Shown here in pieces: positions 12,237 through 20,960 of a stretch of 37,840 bases of DNA; within the stretch, counting starts at the first letter, position 1; every line of letters begins with the position of its first letter. The notes beneath the pieces are model-generated. The model was not told where the DNA came from and did no database searches. It saw nothing but the letters and a program-made list of their open reading frames with translations. This DNA is from Marinobacter sp. GTDB lineage: Bacteria > Pseudomonadota > Gammaproteobacteria > Pseudomonadales > Oleiphilaceae. Both the position numbers and the translations under genes were made by a program. The stretch covers positions 1-37,840 of the forward strand of contig NZ_JACUUB010000021.1 in NCBI RefSeq assembly GCF_014859525.1, read 5' to 3'.

Positions 12237-12458
12237 TCAGTCTTTCTTGCTACCGATACGACCACCAAAACGCTTGTTGAACTTGTCGATACGACCGCCG
12301 GTGTCCATAACCTTCTGCTTGCCGGTGTAGAACGGGTGGCACTGGGAGCAAACGTCCAACTGCAGATCGTTACCCACGGTGGAGCGGGTCTTGATCACGT
12401 TACCGCAAGAACAGGTAGCGGTGATTTCTTCGTACTTGGGGTGAATACCTTCTTTCAT
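12237..12458 (-). CDS. rpmE: 50S ribosomal protein L31, zinc-binding form
   Basis: A 73-residue ribosomal protein of the large subunit. Cysteines at 16, 18, 37 and 40 form the zinc site, which identifies the C+ (zinc-containing) paralogue rather than the zinc-free RpmE2 type. The HPFYTGKQ motif and basic C-terminus are typical. The ATG is preceded by AGAGGTT. The gene is divergent from priA, as in Pseudomonas and E. coli, and has its own terminator, so it is monocistronic. Confidence 0.97.
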   Translation of the reverse strand: MKEGIHPKYEEITATCSCGNVIKTRSTVGNDLQLDVCSQCHPFYTGKQKVMDTGGRIDKFNKRFGGRIGSKKD

Positions 12459-12691
12459 GGCGAACCTCTATCGGTCATGCCGCTACCTGATCTGCTGTCG
12501 AATACGACGTTGATGCCAGGCACCGCATGTTTGAATCAATTGGAAAGACCGTGCACAATCAAGCCCGGCCAGAAACAGACCGCGAATCTTACTGACAAAC
12601 CCGGCCACAGGCAAGTATCTTGCTCCCGCAGAACACTCCGGAACACAACACCCGGCGCCCCAGAGGCGCGCATTCAGGATACGCAGATACC

Positions 12692-14863
12692 GTGACACGG
12701 CCAGCCACAGCCCGAATCGCCCTTAACCGCCCGCTACGGCGATTGTTTGACTACCAGATTCCTGATCAGATAAACCTGATCCCGGGGCAGCGGGTAACGG
12801 TTCCTTTTGGCCGGCAAACACTGACCGGACTGGTCGTCGAAACCGGCGTAGAACCACCCGCCGGCATCACTCTCAAGCTCGTCCGCGAGCGCCTCGAGCC
12901 TTGGCCAGCACTGCCCGAAAGCACCTTTCAACTGCTTACCTGGGCCAGCGACTACTACCAACACCCGCTCGGGGAATGCCTGTTCACCGCCCTGCCTCCT
13001 GCACTGAGGAAAGGCCGGCCAGCCCGGGAAAAACCGGATGAACGCTGGACGGCATCAAGCACAGAAGCGGCCCTGCCCGCTAACGCCCATCGCCAGATGG
13101 CACTTTTCAAGACGGTCAAAGGCGCTCCGGGAATCACTTCAAGCGCACTGGTTCAGGCCGGTTTCACCAGGGCACAAATACGCAACCTGCAACAAAAAGA
13201 ATTGATTGCAGAAGCGACCGAACCACAAATAACACCCTTGGCGCCGGAAGCCGAATTGCCAGCCCCGACACTGTCCGACGCCCAGGCAACAGCCGCAGCA
13301 GATTTCCCCGCTGACACCAAGGCGTTCTCTGCCACCCTGTTATACGGCATCACCGGCAGCGGCAAAACAGAGCTGTACCTTCATTACCTCAAGACCCGTC
13401 TGCAAGCCAATGAGCAGGCCCTGGTACTGGTGCCGGAAATTAATCTGACCCCACAAACGCTGGCGCGGTTTCGCCGCTATTTTGGCAATCGTATCCAGGT
13501 ATGGCATTCCGCACTGAATGATGGCGAGCGCCTGAGCACATGGCTGAAAATCCGTAACGGCGAACCGGTCATTCTGATCGGCACGCGTTCGGCCGTGCTG
13601 CTTCCTTTCACCCACCTGCGCACCATCATCGTCGATGAAGAGCATGACAGCTCTTATAAGCAAGGCGAAGGTTTTCGTTATTCCGGACGCGACGTGGCCG
13701 TTTACCGTGCTCACCTCAACCAGTGCCCGGTGATTCTTGGCTCAGCGACCCCCTCCCTGGAATCCTGGCACAACGCCAACCAAGGCAAATACAAGCTGAT
13801 CCGCCTGGAACAAAGGGCCGGCAACGCGACGCCACCGCACCTGGAGCTTCTGGACATCCGCAGCCGACCACTGGACGCAGGCCTGTCGCGTCCGGTCCTG
13901 AACACTATTAAAGAAACTCTGGCCAGAGGCGAACAAGCCCTGGTGTTCGTCAACCGCCGCGGCTTTGCCCCCGTGGTGATGTGCTTTGATTGCGGCCACC
14001 TGGAAGAATGCCCCCGTTGCGACACCCGGTTGACCTTTCACCGGCGCGACCGAGCCATGCGCTGCCACCATTGCGACTTTCAGATGGCCGCCAGCCACAC
14101 CTGTCCGAAATGCCAAAGCGAAAACTACAAACCGGTTGGCCAAGGCACCGAGCGCACCGAAGACAGCTTGGCGGAACAGTTCCCGGACGTGCCTGTGGTG
14201 CGGGTAGACCGGGACAGCACCCAGCGCAAAGGCAGCATTCAGGCCATCCTGAAGAAAGTAAACAGCGGCGATCCCTGCATCCTGGTTGGCACCCAGATGC
14301 TCGCCAAAGGCCACGACTTTCCCAACGTCACCCTGGTGATTGTGGTGAACGCCGATGGCGGCCTGTTCAGCGTGGATTTCCGTGCCCCGGAACAGATGAT
14401 CCAAACCCTGCTACAAGTCAGCGGCCGGGCAGGCCGCGGCGACAAGCCCGGCAAGGTACTGATCCAGACCTGCCACAGTGATCACCCTCTATTAAATGCC
14501 CTTAGCCGAGGCCAATACGCCACCATCGCCGATCAACTGCTGGCCGAACGAGAAGGCAGCCAACTGCCCCCCTTCCGGGCCATGGCAATCCTGCGGGCAG
14601 AGGCAGACACCATGCAAAACAGCCTGCAACTACTCGACAGCCTGAAACCCATGATTCAAATACCCGGCGTCGAAATCTGGGGACCCCTGCCCGCCGTGAT
14701 CGCACGCAAAGCCGACCGACATCGGGCGCAACTGGTGCTGATTACAGACAACCGGAAACATCTGAACCGGCTATTGACCCACCTTTGCCAACACCTGGAC
14801 CAGACCAGGCTACCGAATAACATTAAATGGATGATTGATGTGGATCCGCAGGAGACAGGCTGA
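12692..14863 (+). CDS. priA: Primosomal protein N' (replication restart helicase PriA)
   Basis: PriA is the 3'-to-5' helicase that reloads DnaB at stalled forks. I place the start at the GTG at 12692 (723 residues). From there the N-terminus, VTRPATARIALNRPLRRLFDY, matches the family's DNA-binding domain start, while the longer frame from 12620 adds a low-complexity peptide. The Shine-Dalgarno site is weak either way. Walker A is GITGSGKT and the DEAH-type motif is VDEEH. The zinc domain has eight cysteines in the pattern CFDC...CPRC...CHHC...CPKC, followed by QGTERTED and the helicase C-terminal motifs (GTQMLAKGHDF, QVSGRAGR). The gene appears intact and is divergent from rpmE. Confidence 0.95.
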   Translation: MTRPATARIALNRPLRRLFDYQIPDQINLIPGQRVTVPFGRQTLTGLVVETGVEPPAGITLKLVRERLEPWPALPESTFQLLTWASDYYQHPLGECLFTALPPALRKGRPAREKPDERWTASSTEAALPANAHRQMALFKTVKGAPGITSSALVQAGFTRAQIRNLQQKELIAEATEPQITPLAPEAELPAPTLSDAQATAAADFPADTKAFSATLLYGITGSGKTELYLHYLKTRLQANEQALVLVPEINLTPQTLARFRRYFGNRIQVWHSALNDGERLSTWLKIRNGEPVILIGTRSAVLLPFTHLRTIIVDEEHDSSYKQGEGFRYSGRDVAVYRAHLNQCPVILGSATPSLESWHNANQGKYKLIRLEQRAGNATPPHLELLDIRSRPLDAGLSRPVLNTIKETLARGEQALVFVNRRGFAPVVMCFDCGHLEECPRCDTRLTFHRRDRAMRCHHCDFQMAASHTCPKCQSENYKPVGQGTERTEDSLAEQFPDVPVVRVDRDSTQRKGSIQAILKKVNSGDPCILVGTQMLAKGHDFPNVTLVIVVNADGGLFSVDFRAPEQMIQTLLQVSGRAGRGDKPGKVLIQTCHSDHPLLNALSRGQYATIADQLLAEREGSQLPPFRAMAILRAEADTMQNSLQLLDSLKPMIQIPGVEIWGPLPAVIARKADRHRAQLVLITDNRKHLNRLLTHLCQHLDQTRLPNNIKWMIDVDPQETG

Positions 14864-15096
14864 AAGGTTCGGCTCGGAGCAAGCCAAAAGCCTATCAATC
14901 AATAACGATTGCAATACGTTGCATGGATCTCTACCTGGAGACCATGTCCGGAAGAAGAAACTGACACCGCAACAGCGGAACAAAGATGTGGGCCATACAC
15001 CGGCCCGGGGGTTTTGGCGGACGATAGTAGATTGATCGTATTCGCGTCCAACGGGACCGTAGCCGCTTATTTTAACGGTATGAAATAGTCTGTGAG
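14864..15096. other. Non-coding stretch after priA
   Basis: Of the 355 bp between priA and argS, the first 233 bp contain no frame with coding character. A terminator (15097-15122) closes this part. The distance is long for a simple 3' end of priA, so a small RNA ending at that terminator is possible. I found no convincing internal promoter to support one. Confidence 0.5.
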
Positions 15097-15122
15097 AGCC
15101 CGGCCTCAGCGCCGGGCTTTTT
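15097..15122 (+). terminator. Intrinsic terminator upstream of argS
   Basis: AGCCCGGC, 6-nt loop, GCCGGGCT, then a short T-run. The 8-bp stem is perfect. It ends transcription from priA or from an RNA lying between priA and argS. Confidence 0.88.
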
Positions 15123-15149
15123 GCTTACACCCAAACTTTCCGCGATAAT
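15121..15149 (+). promoter_or_regulatory. Likely sigma-70 promoter of argS-ftsN
   Basis: TTGCTT (15121-15126), 17-bp spacer, GATAAT (15144-15149), directly after the terminator and about 70 bp upstream of the argS ATG. The -10 matches five of six consensus bases and the -35 three of six. Confidence 0.5.
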
Positions 15150-15218
15150 ACCCCTCTTCTGATTTCAACGGGCGCCCTGCCCTGCATCCACTCTCCTGAA
15201 AACCGAGTCATCTGACGC

Positions 15219-16904
15219 ATGAAAGAGACCGTATCCGAGCTTCTACAGTCTGCACTGGCTGCCTTGCAGTCTGAAGGCACCTTGCCAGCAGATCAGGCCT
15301 TTACGCCACAGATTGGCAATACCAAAGACAAATCCCATGGGGATTACGCCTGTAACATTGCCTTGGTTGCGTCAAAAGCAGCCGGTTGTCCGCCACGCAA
15401 ACTGGCGGAGGCGTTGGTGGCGGCATTACCAGAGAGCTCTGCGGTGTCGAAGGTGGAGATCGCCGGGCCCGGCTTTATTAACTTTTTCATGAGTACGGCC
15501 AGTGCGTTTGGCGTAGTAGCCACCATTCTGGATGAGGCCGAGCAGTTTGGCCGCAACAACCGCGGCCAGGGCGAAAAAGTGCAGGTAGAGTTTGTATCTG
15601 CCAACCCCACGGGTCCTTTGCACGTGGGCCATGGCCGAGGTGCGGCCATTGGCGACTGCCTGTGCCGGTTGCTGGAAGCCAACGGTTACGACGTTACCCG
15701 TGAGTTTTATTACAACGACGCCGGTGCCCAGATCAACAACCTGGCGCGGTCGGTTCAGTCGCGGGCGAAAGGCCTGACGCCAGAGCATGAAAGCTGGCCA
15801 GAAGATGGCTACCGGGGCGACTACATTGTTGATGTGGCCAATGCCTACCTGGCCGGCGAAACCGTGATTGCAGATGACCGGGAAGTAACCGCCAAGGCAA
15901 ACCCGGACGACCAGGATGCCATCCGCGAATTTGCCGTGGCCTACCTGCGCCGGGAGCAGGATTTAGACCTGAAAGCCTTTGGTGTTCAGTTCGATGTGTA
16001 TTTTCTGGAGTCGTCGCTGTATGAAGACGGCAAGGTAGAAGCGACCGTTGATCGCCTGAAAGCAAACGGCTACACCTACGAACAAGACGGCGCCATGTGG
16101 CTGAAAACCACCGAGTTTGGTGATGACAAAGACCGCGTTATGCGCAAGCAGGACGGTGGCTACACTTACTTCTTACCAGATGTGGCCTACCACCTGGATA
16201 AATGGCAGCGCGGCTTTACTACCGTTATTAATGAGCAAGGCGCCGACCACCACTCCACCGTCACTCGGGTGCGTGCCGGCCTGCAAGCATTGAACGCCGA
16301 CATCCCCCAGGGCTGGCCAGACTACGTATTGCACCAGATGGTCATGGTGACCCGCTCCGGTCAGGAAGTGAAAATCTCCAAACGAGCGGGCAGTTACGTT
16401 ACCTTGCGCGACCTGATTGACGAAGTGGGTCGGGACGCGACTCGATTCTTCCTGGCGGCGCGCCGTGTTGACTCCCAGTTGACCTTCGATATCGACCTGG
16501 CACGCTCCCAGACCAATGAAAACCCGGTCTACTACATTCAGTATGCCCATGCCCGCATTTGCAGCGTCTTGCGCAAGCTGTCAGCGGAAGGCGTTCAGCG
16601 TGGCCTGAACGAATGCGTTGGCGACCTGAGTTTGCTGGCCCTCGACGAAGAGAAAGAACTGGCCAATCAGCTGGCGAAATACCCAGAGCTGATTACCAAC
16701 TCCGCCGTGCAACGGGAACCGCACCAGCTCGCCCACTATTTGCGCGAATTGGCCGGACTGTTCCACACTTATTACAACGCCCACAAGGTGTTAATTGAAG
16801 ACACCGCGCTGCGGGATGCCCGCGTAAGCCTGTACCTGGCCGTACGCCAGGTGATCGCGAACGGCCTGGGCGTGCTGGGTGTAAGCGCCCCGGAAGAGAT
16901 GTAA
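15219..16904 (+). CDS. argS: Arginyl-tRNA synthetase
   Basis: ArgRS charges tRNA-Arg with arginine. The 561-residue class I enzyme has the N-terminal Arg-tRNA synthetase domain (about 1-95). Its HIGH-type signature is in [13 protein letters not shown] (about 128-140), and a degenerate KMSKS-type loop, [12 protein letters not shown], is typical of ArgRS. The C-terminal anticodon-binding DALR domain (about 440-561) ends in the conserved [12 protein letters not shown]. The length is normal. The SPOR-domain gene follows after 7 bp, so the two are probably cotranscribed. Confidence 0.97.
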   Translation: MKETVSELLQSALAALQSEGTLPADQAFTPQIGNTKDKSHGDYACNIALVASKAAGCPPRKLAEALVAALPESSAVSKVEIAGPGFINFFMSTASAFGVVATILDEAEQFGRNNRGQGEKVQVEFVSANPTGPLHVGHGRGAAIGDCLCRLLEANGYDVTREFYYNDAGAQINNLARSVQSRAKGLTPEHESWPEDGYRGDYIVDVANAYLAGETVIADDREVTAKANPDDQDAIREFAVAYLRREQDLDLKAFGVQFDVYFLESSLYEDGKVEATVDRLKANGYTYEQDGAMWLKTTEFGDDKDRVMRKQDGGYTYFLPDVAYHLDKWQRGFTTVINEQGADHHSTVTRVRAGLQALNADIPQGWPDYVLHQMVMVTRSGQEVKISKRAGSYVTLRDLIDEVGRDATRFFLAARRVDSQLTFDIDLARSQTNENPVYYIQYAHARICSVLRKLSAEGVQRGLNECVGDLSLLALDEEKELANQLAKYPELITNSAVQREPHQLAHYLRELAGLFHTYYNAHKVLIEDTALRDARVSLYLAVRQVIANGLGVLGVSAPEEM

Positions 16905-16911
16905 ACCGATC

Positions 16912-17562
16912 ATGGCCAGAGACTACGCCAAGAAAAACCGCCCCGCTGGCAGGGGCGCTGCTGCCCCCAGAAAGCAGGCTGCCCGCCCCCAAAAGGCAGA
17001 CAGACCAAAGCGGACTGCACCCTCGCATTCCCAGCACGGGGCATTGTCTTTGAAGTGGATTTTGTCACTGGCTGCGGTGGGCGGTTTTATTGGCTTTATC
17101 GTGTTCCTGAACACGCTCCCTGACGGGCAAAGTCAGGCCCCGGCTACACCCGCCAAACAAACAACCCAACCGCAAACATCTGCGCCGGGTAAGGCCAAGC
17201 AGGACTCTACTCGCTCACAGGATCGGGAACGGAATTTCCGGTTCTATGACATGCTGCCAGAATCTGAAGTCGTGCCTCCGAAGGTGCAAGAATACTCACC
17301 TAGCCCGACCATTCAGGATTTCAATTACGTTGTTCAGTCTGGCTCTTTCCGCAGTCAGGCCGATGCCGAGCGCCAGCGAGCGCAGATAGCTTTCCAGGGC
17401 TTGCGGGCCAGTGTTCAGCGAATTGATCTTGAAAGCGGCAGCGTGTGGTACCGCGTGAACGTAGGCCCGTTTGAGTCCCGCAGTCAGATGAATGCCGCCG
17501 TGGACAAGCTGGTTTCCATCAACATCCAGCCACTGGTCCGCAAAGTTCCGCGCGAAGGCTGA
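16912..17562 (+). CDS. ftsN: FtsN-like cell-division protein with SPOR domain
   Basis: FtsN-type proteins activate septal peptidoglycan synthesis and bind denuded glycans. The 216-residue protein starts MARDYAKK, like the FtsN cytoplasmic tail, with a basic region to about 40. One membrane helix lies at about 47-66, then a Pro/Gln/Thr-rich periplasmic linker. A C-terminal SPOR domain (about 137-212) contains YVVQSGSF, ADAERQRAQI and WYRVNVGPFESR. The position between argS and hslVU matches ftsN in Pseudomonas, and ftsN-hslV-hslU in E. coli. Other SPOR proteins cannot be fully excluded, but context makes FtsN the best name. Confidence 0.85.
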   Translation: MARDYAKKNRPAGRGAAAPRKQAARPQKADRPKRTAPSHSQHGALSLKWILSLAAVGGFIGFIVFLNTLPDGQSQAPATPAKQTTQPQTSAPGKAKQDSTRSQDRERNFRFYDMLPESEVVPPKVQEYSPSPTIQDFNYVVQSGSFRSQADAERQRAQIAFQGLRASVQRIDLESGSVWYRVNVGPFESRSQMNAAVDKLVSINIQPLVRKVPREG

Positions 17563-17617
17563 TTTTTCATAAAAGCCCCCCATTCCTGTCGGCTTTGTGG
17601 GGGCGCCCAACTCAGAC

Positions 17618-17647
17618 CTCTTGAATTCCCGCCAGAAGCCTCCATAA
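17618..17647 (+). promoter_or_regulatory. Sigma-32 (heat-shock) type promoter of hslVU
   Basis: CTTGAA (17620-17625) is followed after 13 bp by CCTCCATAA (17639-17647), close to the RpoH consensus CTTGAAA-N13-CCCCATNT. It lies about 40 bp upstream of the hslV ATG. The hslVU operon is an RpoH target in E. coli, so site and context agree. Confidence 0.75.
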
Positions 17648-17686
17648 CTGCAAAATACGAATTTTAATCAGGCAACTGGAGCCAAA

Positions 17687-18217
17687 ATGACTACGATTGT
17701 TTCCGTCCGTCGTGACGACGAAGTCGCTATGGGAGGTGACGGCCAGGTTTCTCTGGGTAACACCGTCATGAAAGGCAATGCCCGCAAAGTACGCCGGCTG
17801 TACAACGGCCAGGTGATTGCAGGGTTTGCCGGCGGCACCGCCGACGCCTTCACCCTGTTCGAACGCTTTGAAGCCCAGTTGGAAAAACACCAGGGCAACC
17901 TCACCCGGGCCGCCGTTGAACTGGCCAAAGACTGGCGCACCGATCGCGCCCTCAGAAAACTTGAGGCCCTGCTGGCTGTGGCTGACAAAACCGCCTCATT
18001 GATCATTACCGGCAACGGCGACGTTATTGAGCCCGAACAAGGCCTGATCGCCATTGGCTCTGGCGGCCCGTTTGCCCAGGCATCGGCTCGTGCATTGCTT
18101 GAGAACACCGATCTGAGCGCACATGAGATTGCAGAGAAAGCTCTTCAAATTGCCGGCGACATCTGCATCTATACCAATCAGAACCGCACTATGGAAGTGC
18201 TGTCCTTCAAAGACTGA
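17687..18217 (+). CDS. hslV: ATP-dependent protease peptidase subunit HslV
   Basis: HslV is the proteasome-beta-like peptidase of the HslUV (ClpQY) complex, a double hexamer that degrades unfolded proteins. After Met removal the N-terminal Thr2 becomes the catalytic nucleophile. The [23 protein letters not shown] start and the GNARKVRRL and [13 protein letters not shown] segments are characteristic. The 176-residue length is standard. A GGAG site precedes the ATG. hslU follows after 11 bp, and a heat-shock-type promoter lies upstream. Confidence 0.98.
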   Translation: MTTIVSVRRDDEVAMGGDGQVSLGNTVMKGNARKVRRLYNGQVIAGFAGGTADAFTLFERFEAQLEKHQGNLTRAAVELAKDWRTDRALRKLEALLAVADKTASLIITGNGDVIEPEQGLIAIGSGGPFAQASARALLENTDLSAHEIAEKALQIAGDICIYTNQNRTMEVLSFKD

Positions 18218-18228
18218 CCGGAGCGACC

Positions 18229-19557
18229 ATGTCTGCAATGACTCCCCGTGAGATCGTCCACGAACTCAATAAACACATCGTGGGCCAGCAAGAAGCCAAG
18301 CGCGCCGTGGCCATTGCCCTGCGTAACCGCTGGCGCCGGATGCAGCTGGACAACAGCCTGCGTGATGAAGTTACTCCCAAAAACATACTGATGATTGGCC
18401 CGACCGGCGTGGGCAAGACTGAAATCGCCCGCCGCCTGGCAAAACTGGCAGACGCGCCCTTTTTGAAGGTAGAAGCAACCAAGTTTACCGAAGTAGGCTA
18501 TGTCGGCCGGGACGTTGAATCGATTATCCGTGACCTGGCGGATATGGCCGTGAAAATGCTTCGGGAAAAAGAGATGAAGCGCCACGAAAACCGGGCTCTG
18601 GATGCCGCCGAAGAGCGCATCCTGGATGCCCTGCTGCCTCCGGCCCGGGATTACAACGAAGACAATCAACGCAATAACGACTCCAGCACCCGCCAGATGT
18701 TCCGCAAAAAGCTCAGAGAAGGCGAACTGGACGACAAAGAAATCGAAATTGACCTGCGCAGTGGCGGGGCTGGTGTAGAAATCATGGCACCTCCCGGCAT
18801 GGAAGAGATGACCAATCAGCTGCAGAGCATGTTCTCTAACCTGTCGTCCGACAAGCGCAAGACGCGCAAGATGAAAGTGTCTGACGCCATCCGGCAGGTA
18901 AAAGACGAGGAAGCCGCCAAACTGGTCAACGAAGAAGAGATCAAACACAAAGCCATTGAGGCGGTGGAGCAAAACGGTATCGTGTTTCTTGATGAAATCG
19001 ACAAGGTTGCCAAGCGCTCCGAGAACACCTCCTCCGACGTATCCCGCGAGGGCGTTCAGCGGGATCTGTTGCCATTGATCGAAGGCAGCACCGTGACCAC
19101 CAAATACGGCGCTGTGCGCACAGACCATATTCTGTTTATCGCCTCAGGCGCGTTCCACCTGTCCAAACCGTCTGACCTGATTCCGGAACTGCAGGGCCGC
19201 CTGCCGATCCGGGTTGAGCTGCATGCGCTGACGCCGGATGACTTCAAGCGCATTCTGACCGAGCCAGACGCGTCTCTGGTGCAGCAATACGAAGCTCTGA
19301 TGGGTACCGAAGGCCTCAAACTGACCTTCACCGAAGACGCCATTACCCGCATTGCGGAGGTGGCCTTCAAGGTCAACGAAACCACTGAGAACATCGGCGC
19401 CCGCCGCTTACACACGGTGCTGGAGCGGCTACTGGAATCCCTGTCGTTCGACGCGGGTGATAAAGTGACGGACAGCTTTGAAGTCAGCGCAGCCTACGTA
19501 GACGAGAAGCTGGGAGACCTGGCAGAAGATGAAGATCTGAGCCGTTACATCCTGTAG
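18229..19557 (+). CDS. hslU: ATP-dependent protease ATPase subunit HslU
   Basis: HslU is the AAA+ unfoldase that feeds substrates to HslV. The 442-residue protein carries Walker A GPTGVGKT at 57-64 and Walker [10 protein letters not shown] at about 250. The HslU-specific I-domain lies between them (about 110-240). The pore loop is near the [10 protein letters not shown] segment, and the conserved C-terminal tail ends SRYIL, which inserts into HslV. GGAG precedes the start. The pair is closed by an intrinsic terminator. Confidence 0.98.
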   Translation: MSAMTPREIVHELNKHIVGQQEAKRAVAIALRNRWRRMQLDNSLRDEVTPKNILMIGPTGVGKTEIARRLAKLADAPFLKVEATKFTEVGYVGRDVESIIRDLADMAVKMLREKEMKRHENRALDAAEERILDALLPPARDYNEDNQRNNDSSTRQMFRKKLREGELDDKEIEIDLRSGGAGVEIMAPPGMEEMTNQLQSMFSNLSSDKRKTRKMKVSDAIRQVKDEEAAKLVNEEEIKHKAIEAVEQNGIVFLDEIDKVAKRSENTSSDVSREGVQRDLLPLIEGSTVTTKYGAVRTDHILFIASGAFHLSKPSDLIPELQGRLPIRVELHALTPDDFKRILTEPDASLVQQYEALMGTEGLKLTFTEDAITRIAEVAFKVNETTENIGARRLHTVLERLLESLSFDAGDKVTDSFEVSAAYVDEKLGDLAEDEDLSRYIL

Positions 19558-19573
19558 CGGATCGGCTCTATGC

Positions 19574-19611
19574 AAAAGGCCGGGCGCGCAGAGAGCGGTC
19601 CGGCCTTTTTT
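19574..19611. terminator. Intrinsic terminator after hslU
   Basis: AAAAGGCCGG, 16-nt loop, CCGGCCTTTT plus further T. It lies 17 bp after hslU, between it and the convergent patatin-family gene. The symmetry would let it act on both strands. Confidence 0.9.
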
Positions 19612-19628
19612 GTGCCCGCGTGTCCGGT

Positions 19629-20870
19629 TTACTGAGCCTTGGAGAACAGGTGCGTGACGTTGCTGATGCCGGTGGCGAACTTGCTTTTTTCGGCCTGTTT
19701 TTTCCGGCCCTTGGCCACGTACAGCGGCAGCATTTCTCCGTAGAGGCTGGTGCTGATGGTGCGCTGTTCGTCTTCAAGACGGTCCCGGCGCAGCTTGATG
19801 CCGTATTTGCGCAACTTGGGCTCCAGCTCATCAGCCCGTTCCAGCAAGTCCCGGCGGGTCATCTGGTAAGCATGTTCGCACACCATTCGCCGGCTCTGGA
19901 AACTGAACACGTTAGAGAAGAACAGCTTGGCGTCGTCCCGGGTCGGTTCGAACAGCAGGATGTCTTTATCCGGATAGTCGCGGCCATACTGAGCAATACC
20001 CGACTGCATACGGGAATAGACCATGGTGCGGAACATCTGGGACAGGAGATTGGGCATACCAGAGCGGGTCAGTTCGCCCGGCTTCATGGTGCCGGCGCGG
20101 ACGGCAGCACTGGCATCAATCGGCACCTGAGGGTTAACCGCCAGCACCAGATCAGCGCCGTCTTCAAACGCCACGGAGGCATGCAGGCCTTTGCGCAGGG
20201 TGCCATCGACGTAGTAGCGACCATCGATATCAACCGGAACATACAGGCCCGGTGATGCCGTGCTGGCCTGAACCGCTCTGGAGATCGGCACGTGGTCAAA
20301 TCCCGGCGCACCAAAGCAGACGGCTTCAGTACTCTCTACATCCGCCGCGACAATATAGAGGCTGCGCTTTAGTTGACGGAAATCGTTGGTGCGACCGAGC
20401 ATGGTGAAGGCTTGGCGCAGGTATTCATGCAAACCTTCATTATCAAACAGCCCCGCCGGCGCAGCCTGGGCCAGAATGGTCATGGCTTCCAGCAGGCTCT
20501 GATCATAGGGATTATTGATGAATCGACCGACCGCCGTAGTCAACAGGCCTGGCACAGACAACAAGCGACTGCCAATTTCTTTGAACGCCGGACGGTAAAA
20601 CACCTCCGGGTGGAAGGGATGCACCTCTGCCTCGTTGCGCACGAAGATTCGACACAATTGGGCCGTGGTCATCTGGTTAGCAAGGTTGGCGGCCACGAAA
20701 GACCCGGAGTTAACACCGACGTAAACATCAATGTTGTTAAAATCCAGGCCGTCCAGAGCCTCATCGAGCGCCCGCAGTGCGCCGATCTCATAGATGCCCC
20801 CCAAGGGCCCACCGCCGCCAAGGGCGAGGCCTATACGCGGTGCTGGTTTGAGCTCGGTCGCTTTCGTCAT
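19629..20870 (-). CDS. Patatin-like phospholipase-family protein with altered nucleophile motif
   Basis: Patatin-fold proteins are usually acyl hydrolases using a Ser-Asp dyad. This 413-residue protein has the oxyanion-hole glycine loop GGGGPLGG at 18-25. The nucleophile elbow, normally G-x-S-x-G, reads Gly52-Val-Asn54-Ser55-Gly56, so Asn stands where the catalytic Ser is expected. The dyad Asp motif is Asp222-Gly-Thr instead of Asp-Gly-Gly/Ala. The rest of the fold (ISRAVQASTASPGLYVPVDI, LHASVAFEDGADLVLAVNP) is well kept, so this is not a decaying gene. The C-terminal 120 residues are basic and helical. AGGA lies 7 bp before the ATG. It follows ptsP after 90 bp. Whether it is catalytic is uncertain. 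Confidence 0.8.
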   Translation of the reverse strand: MTKATELKPAPRIGLALGGGGPLGGIYEIGALRALDEALDGLDFNNIDVYVGVNSGSFVAANLANQMTTAQLCRIFVRNEAEVHPFHPEVFYRPAFKEIGSRLLSVPGLLTTAVGRFINNPYDQSLLEAMTILAQAAPAGLFDNEGLHEYLRQAFTMLGRTNDFRQLKRSLYIVAADVESTEAVCFGAPGFDHVPISRAVQASTASPGLYVPVDIDGRYYVDGTLRKGLHASVAFEDGADLVLAVNPQVPIDASAAVRAGTMKPGELTRSGMPNLLSQMFRTMVYSRMQSGIAQYGRDYPDKDILLFEPTRDDAKLFFSNVFSFQSRRMVCEHAYQMTRRDLLERADELEPKLRKYGIKLRRDRLEDEQRTISTSLYGEMLPLYVAKGRKKQAEKSKFATGISNVTHLFSKAQ

Positions 20871-20960
20871 AGCCTGTCCTTCGTAGGTACTACTGCAATA
20901 ATTACGTTACTAACCTACCAACGGATTTTAGAGTAAGCACCCTATTAAAGCGCCCGGGCG

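Noticed and set aside
17571..17604. Hairpin GCCCCC...GGGGGC after ftsN as terminator
   Set aside because: Only six base pairs, large loop with competing pairings and no T-run.
18178..19128. 316-codon open frame on the minus strand inside hslU
   Set aside because: Antisense shadow of a well-conserved gene in GC-rich DNA; the product is His/Phe/Val-rich without domain signals.
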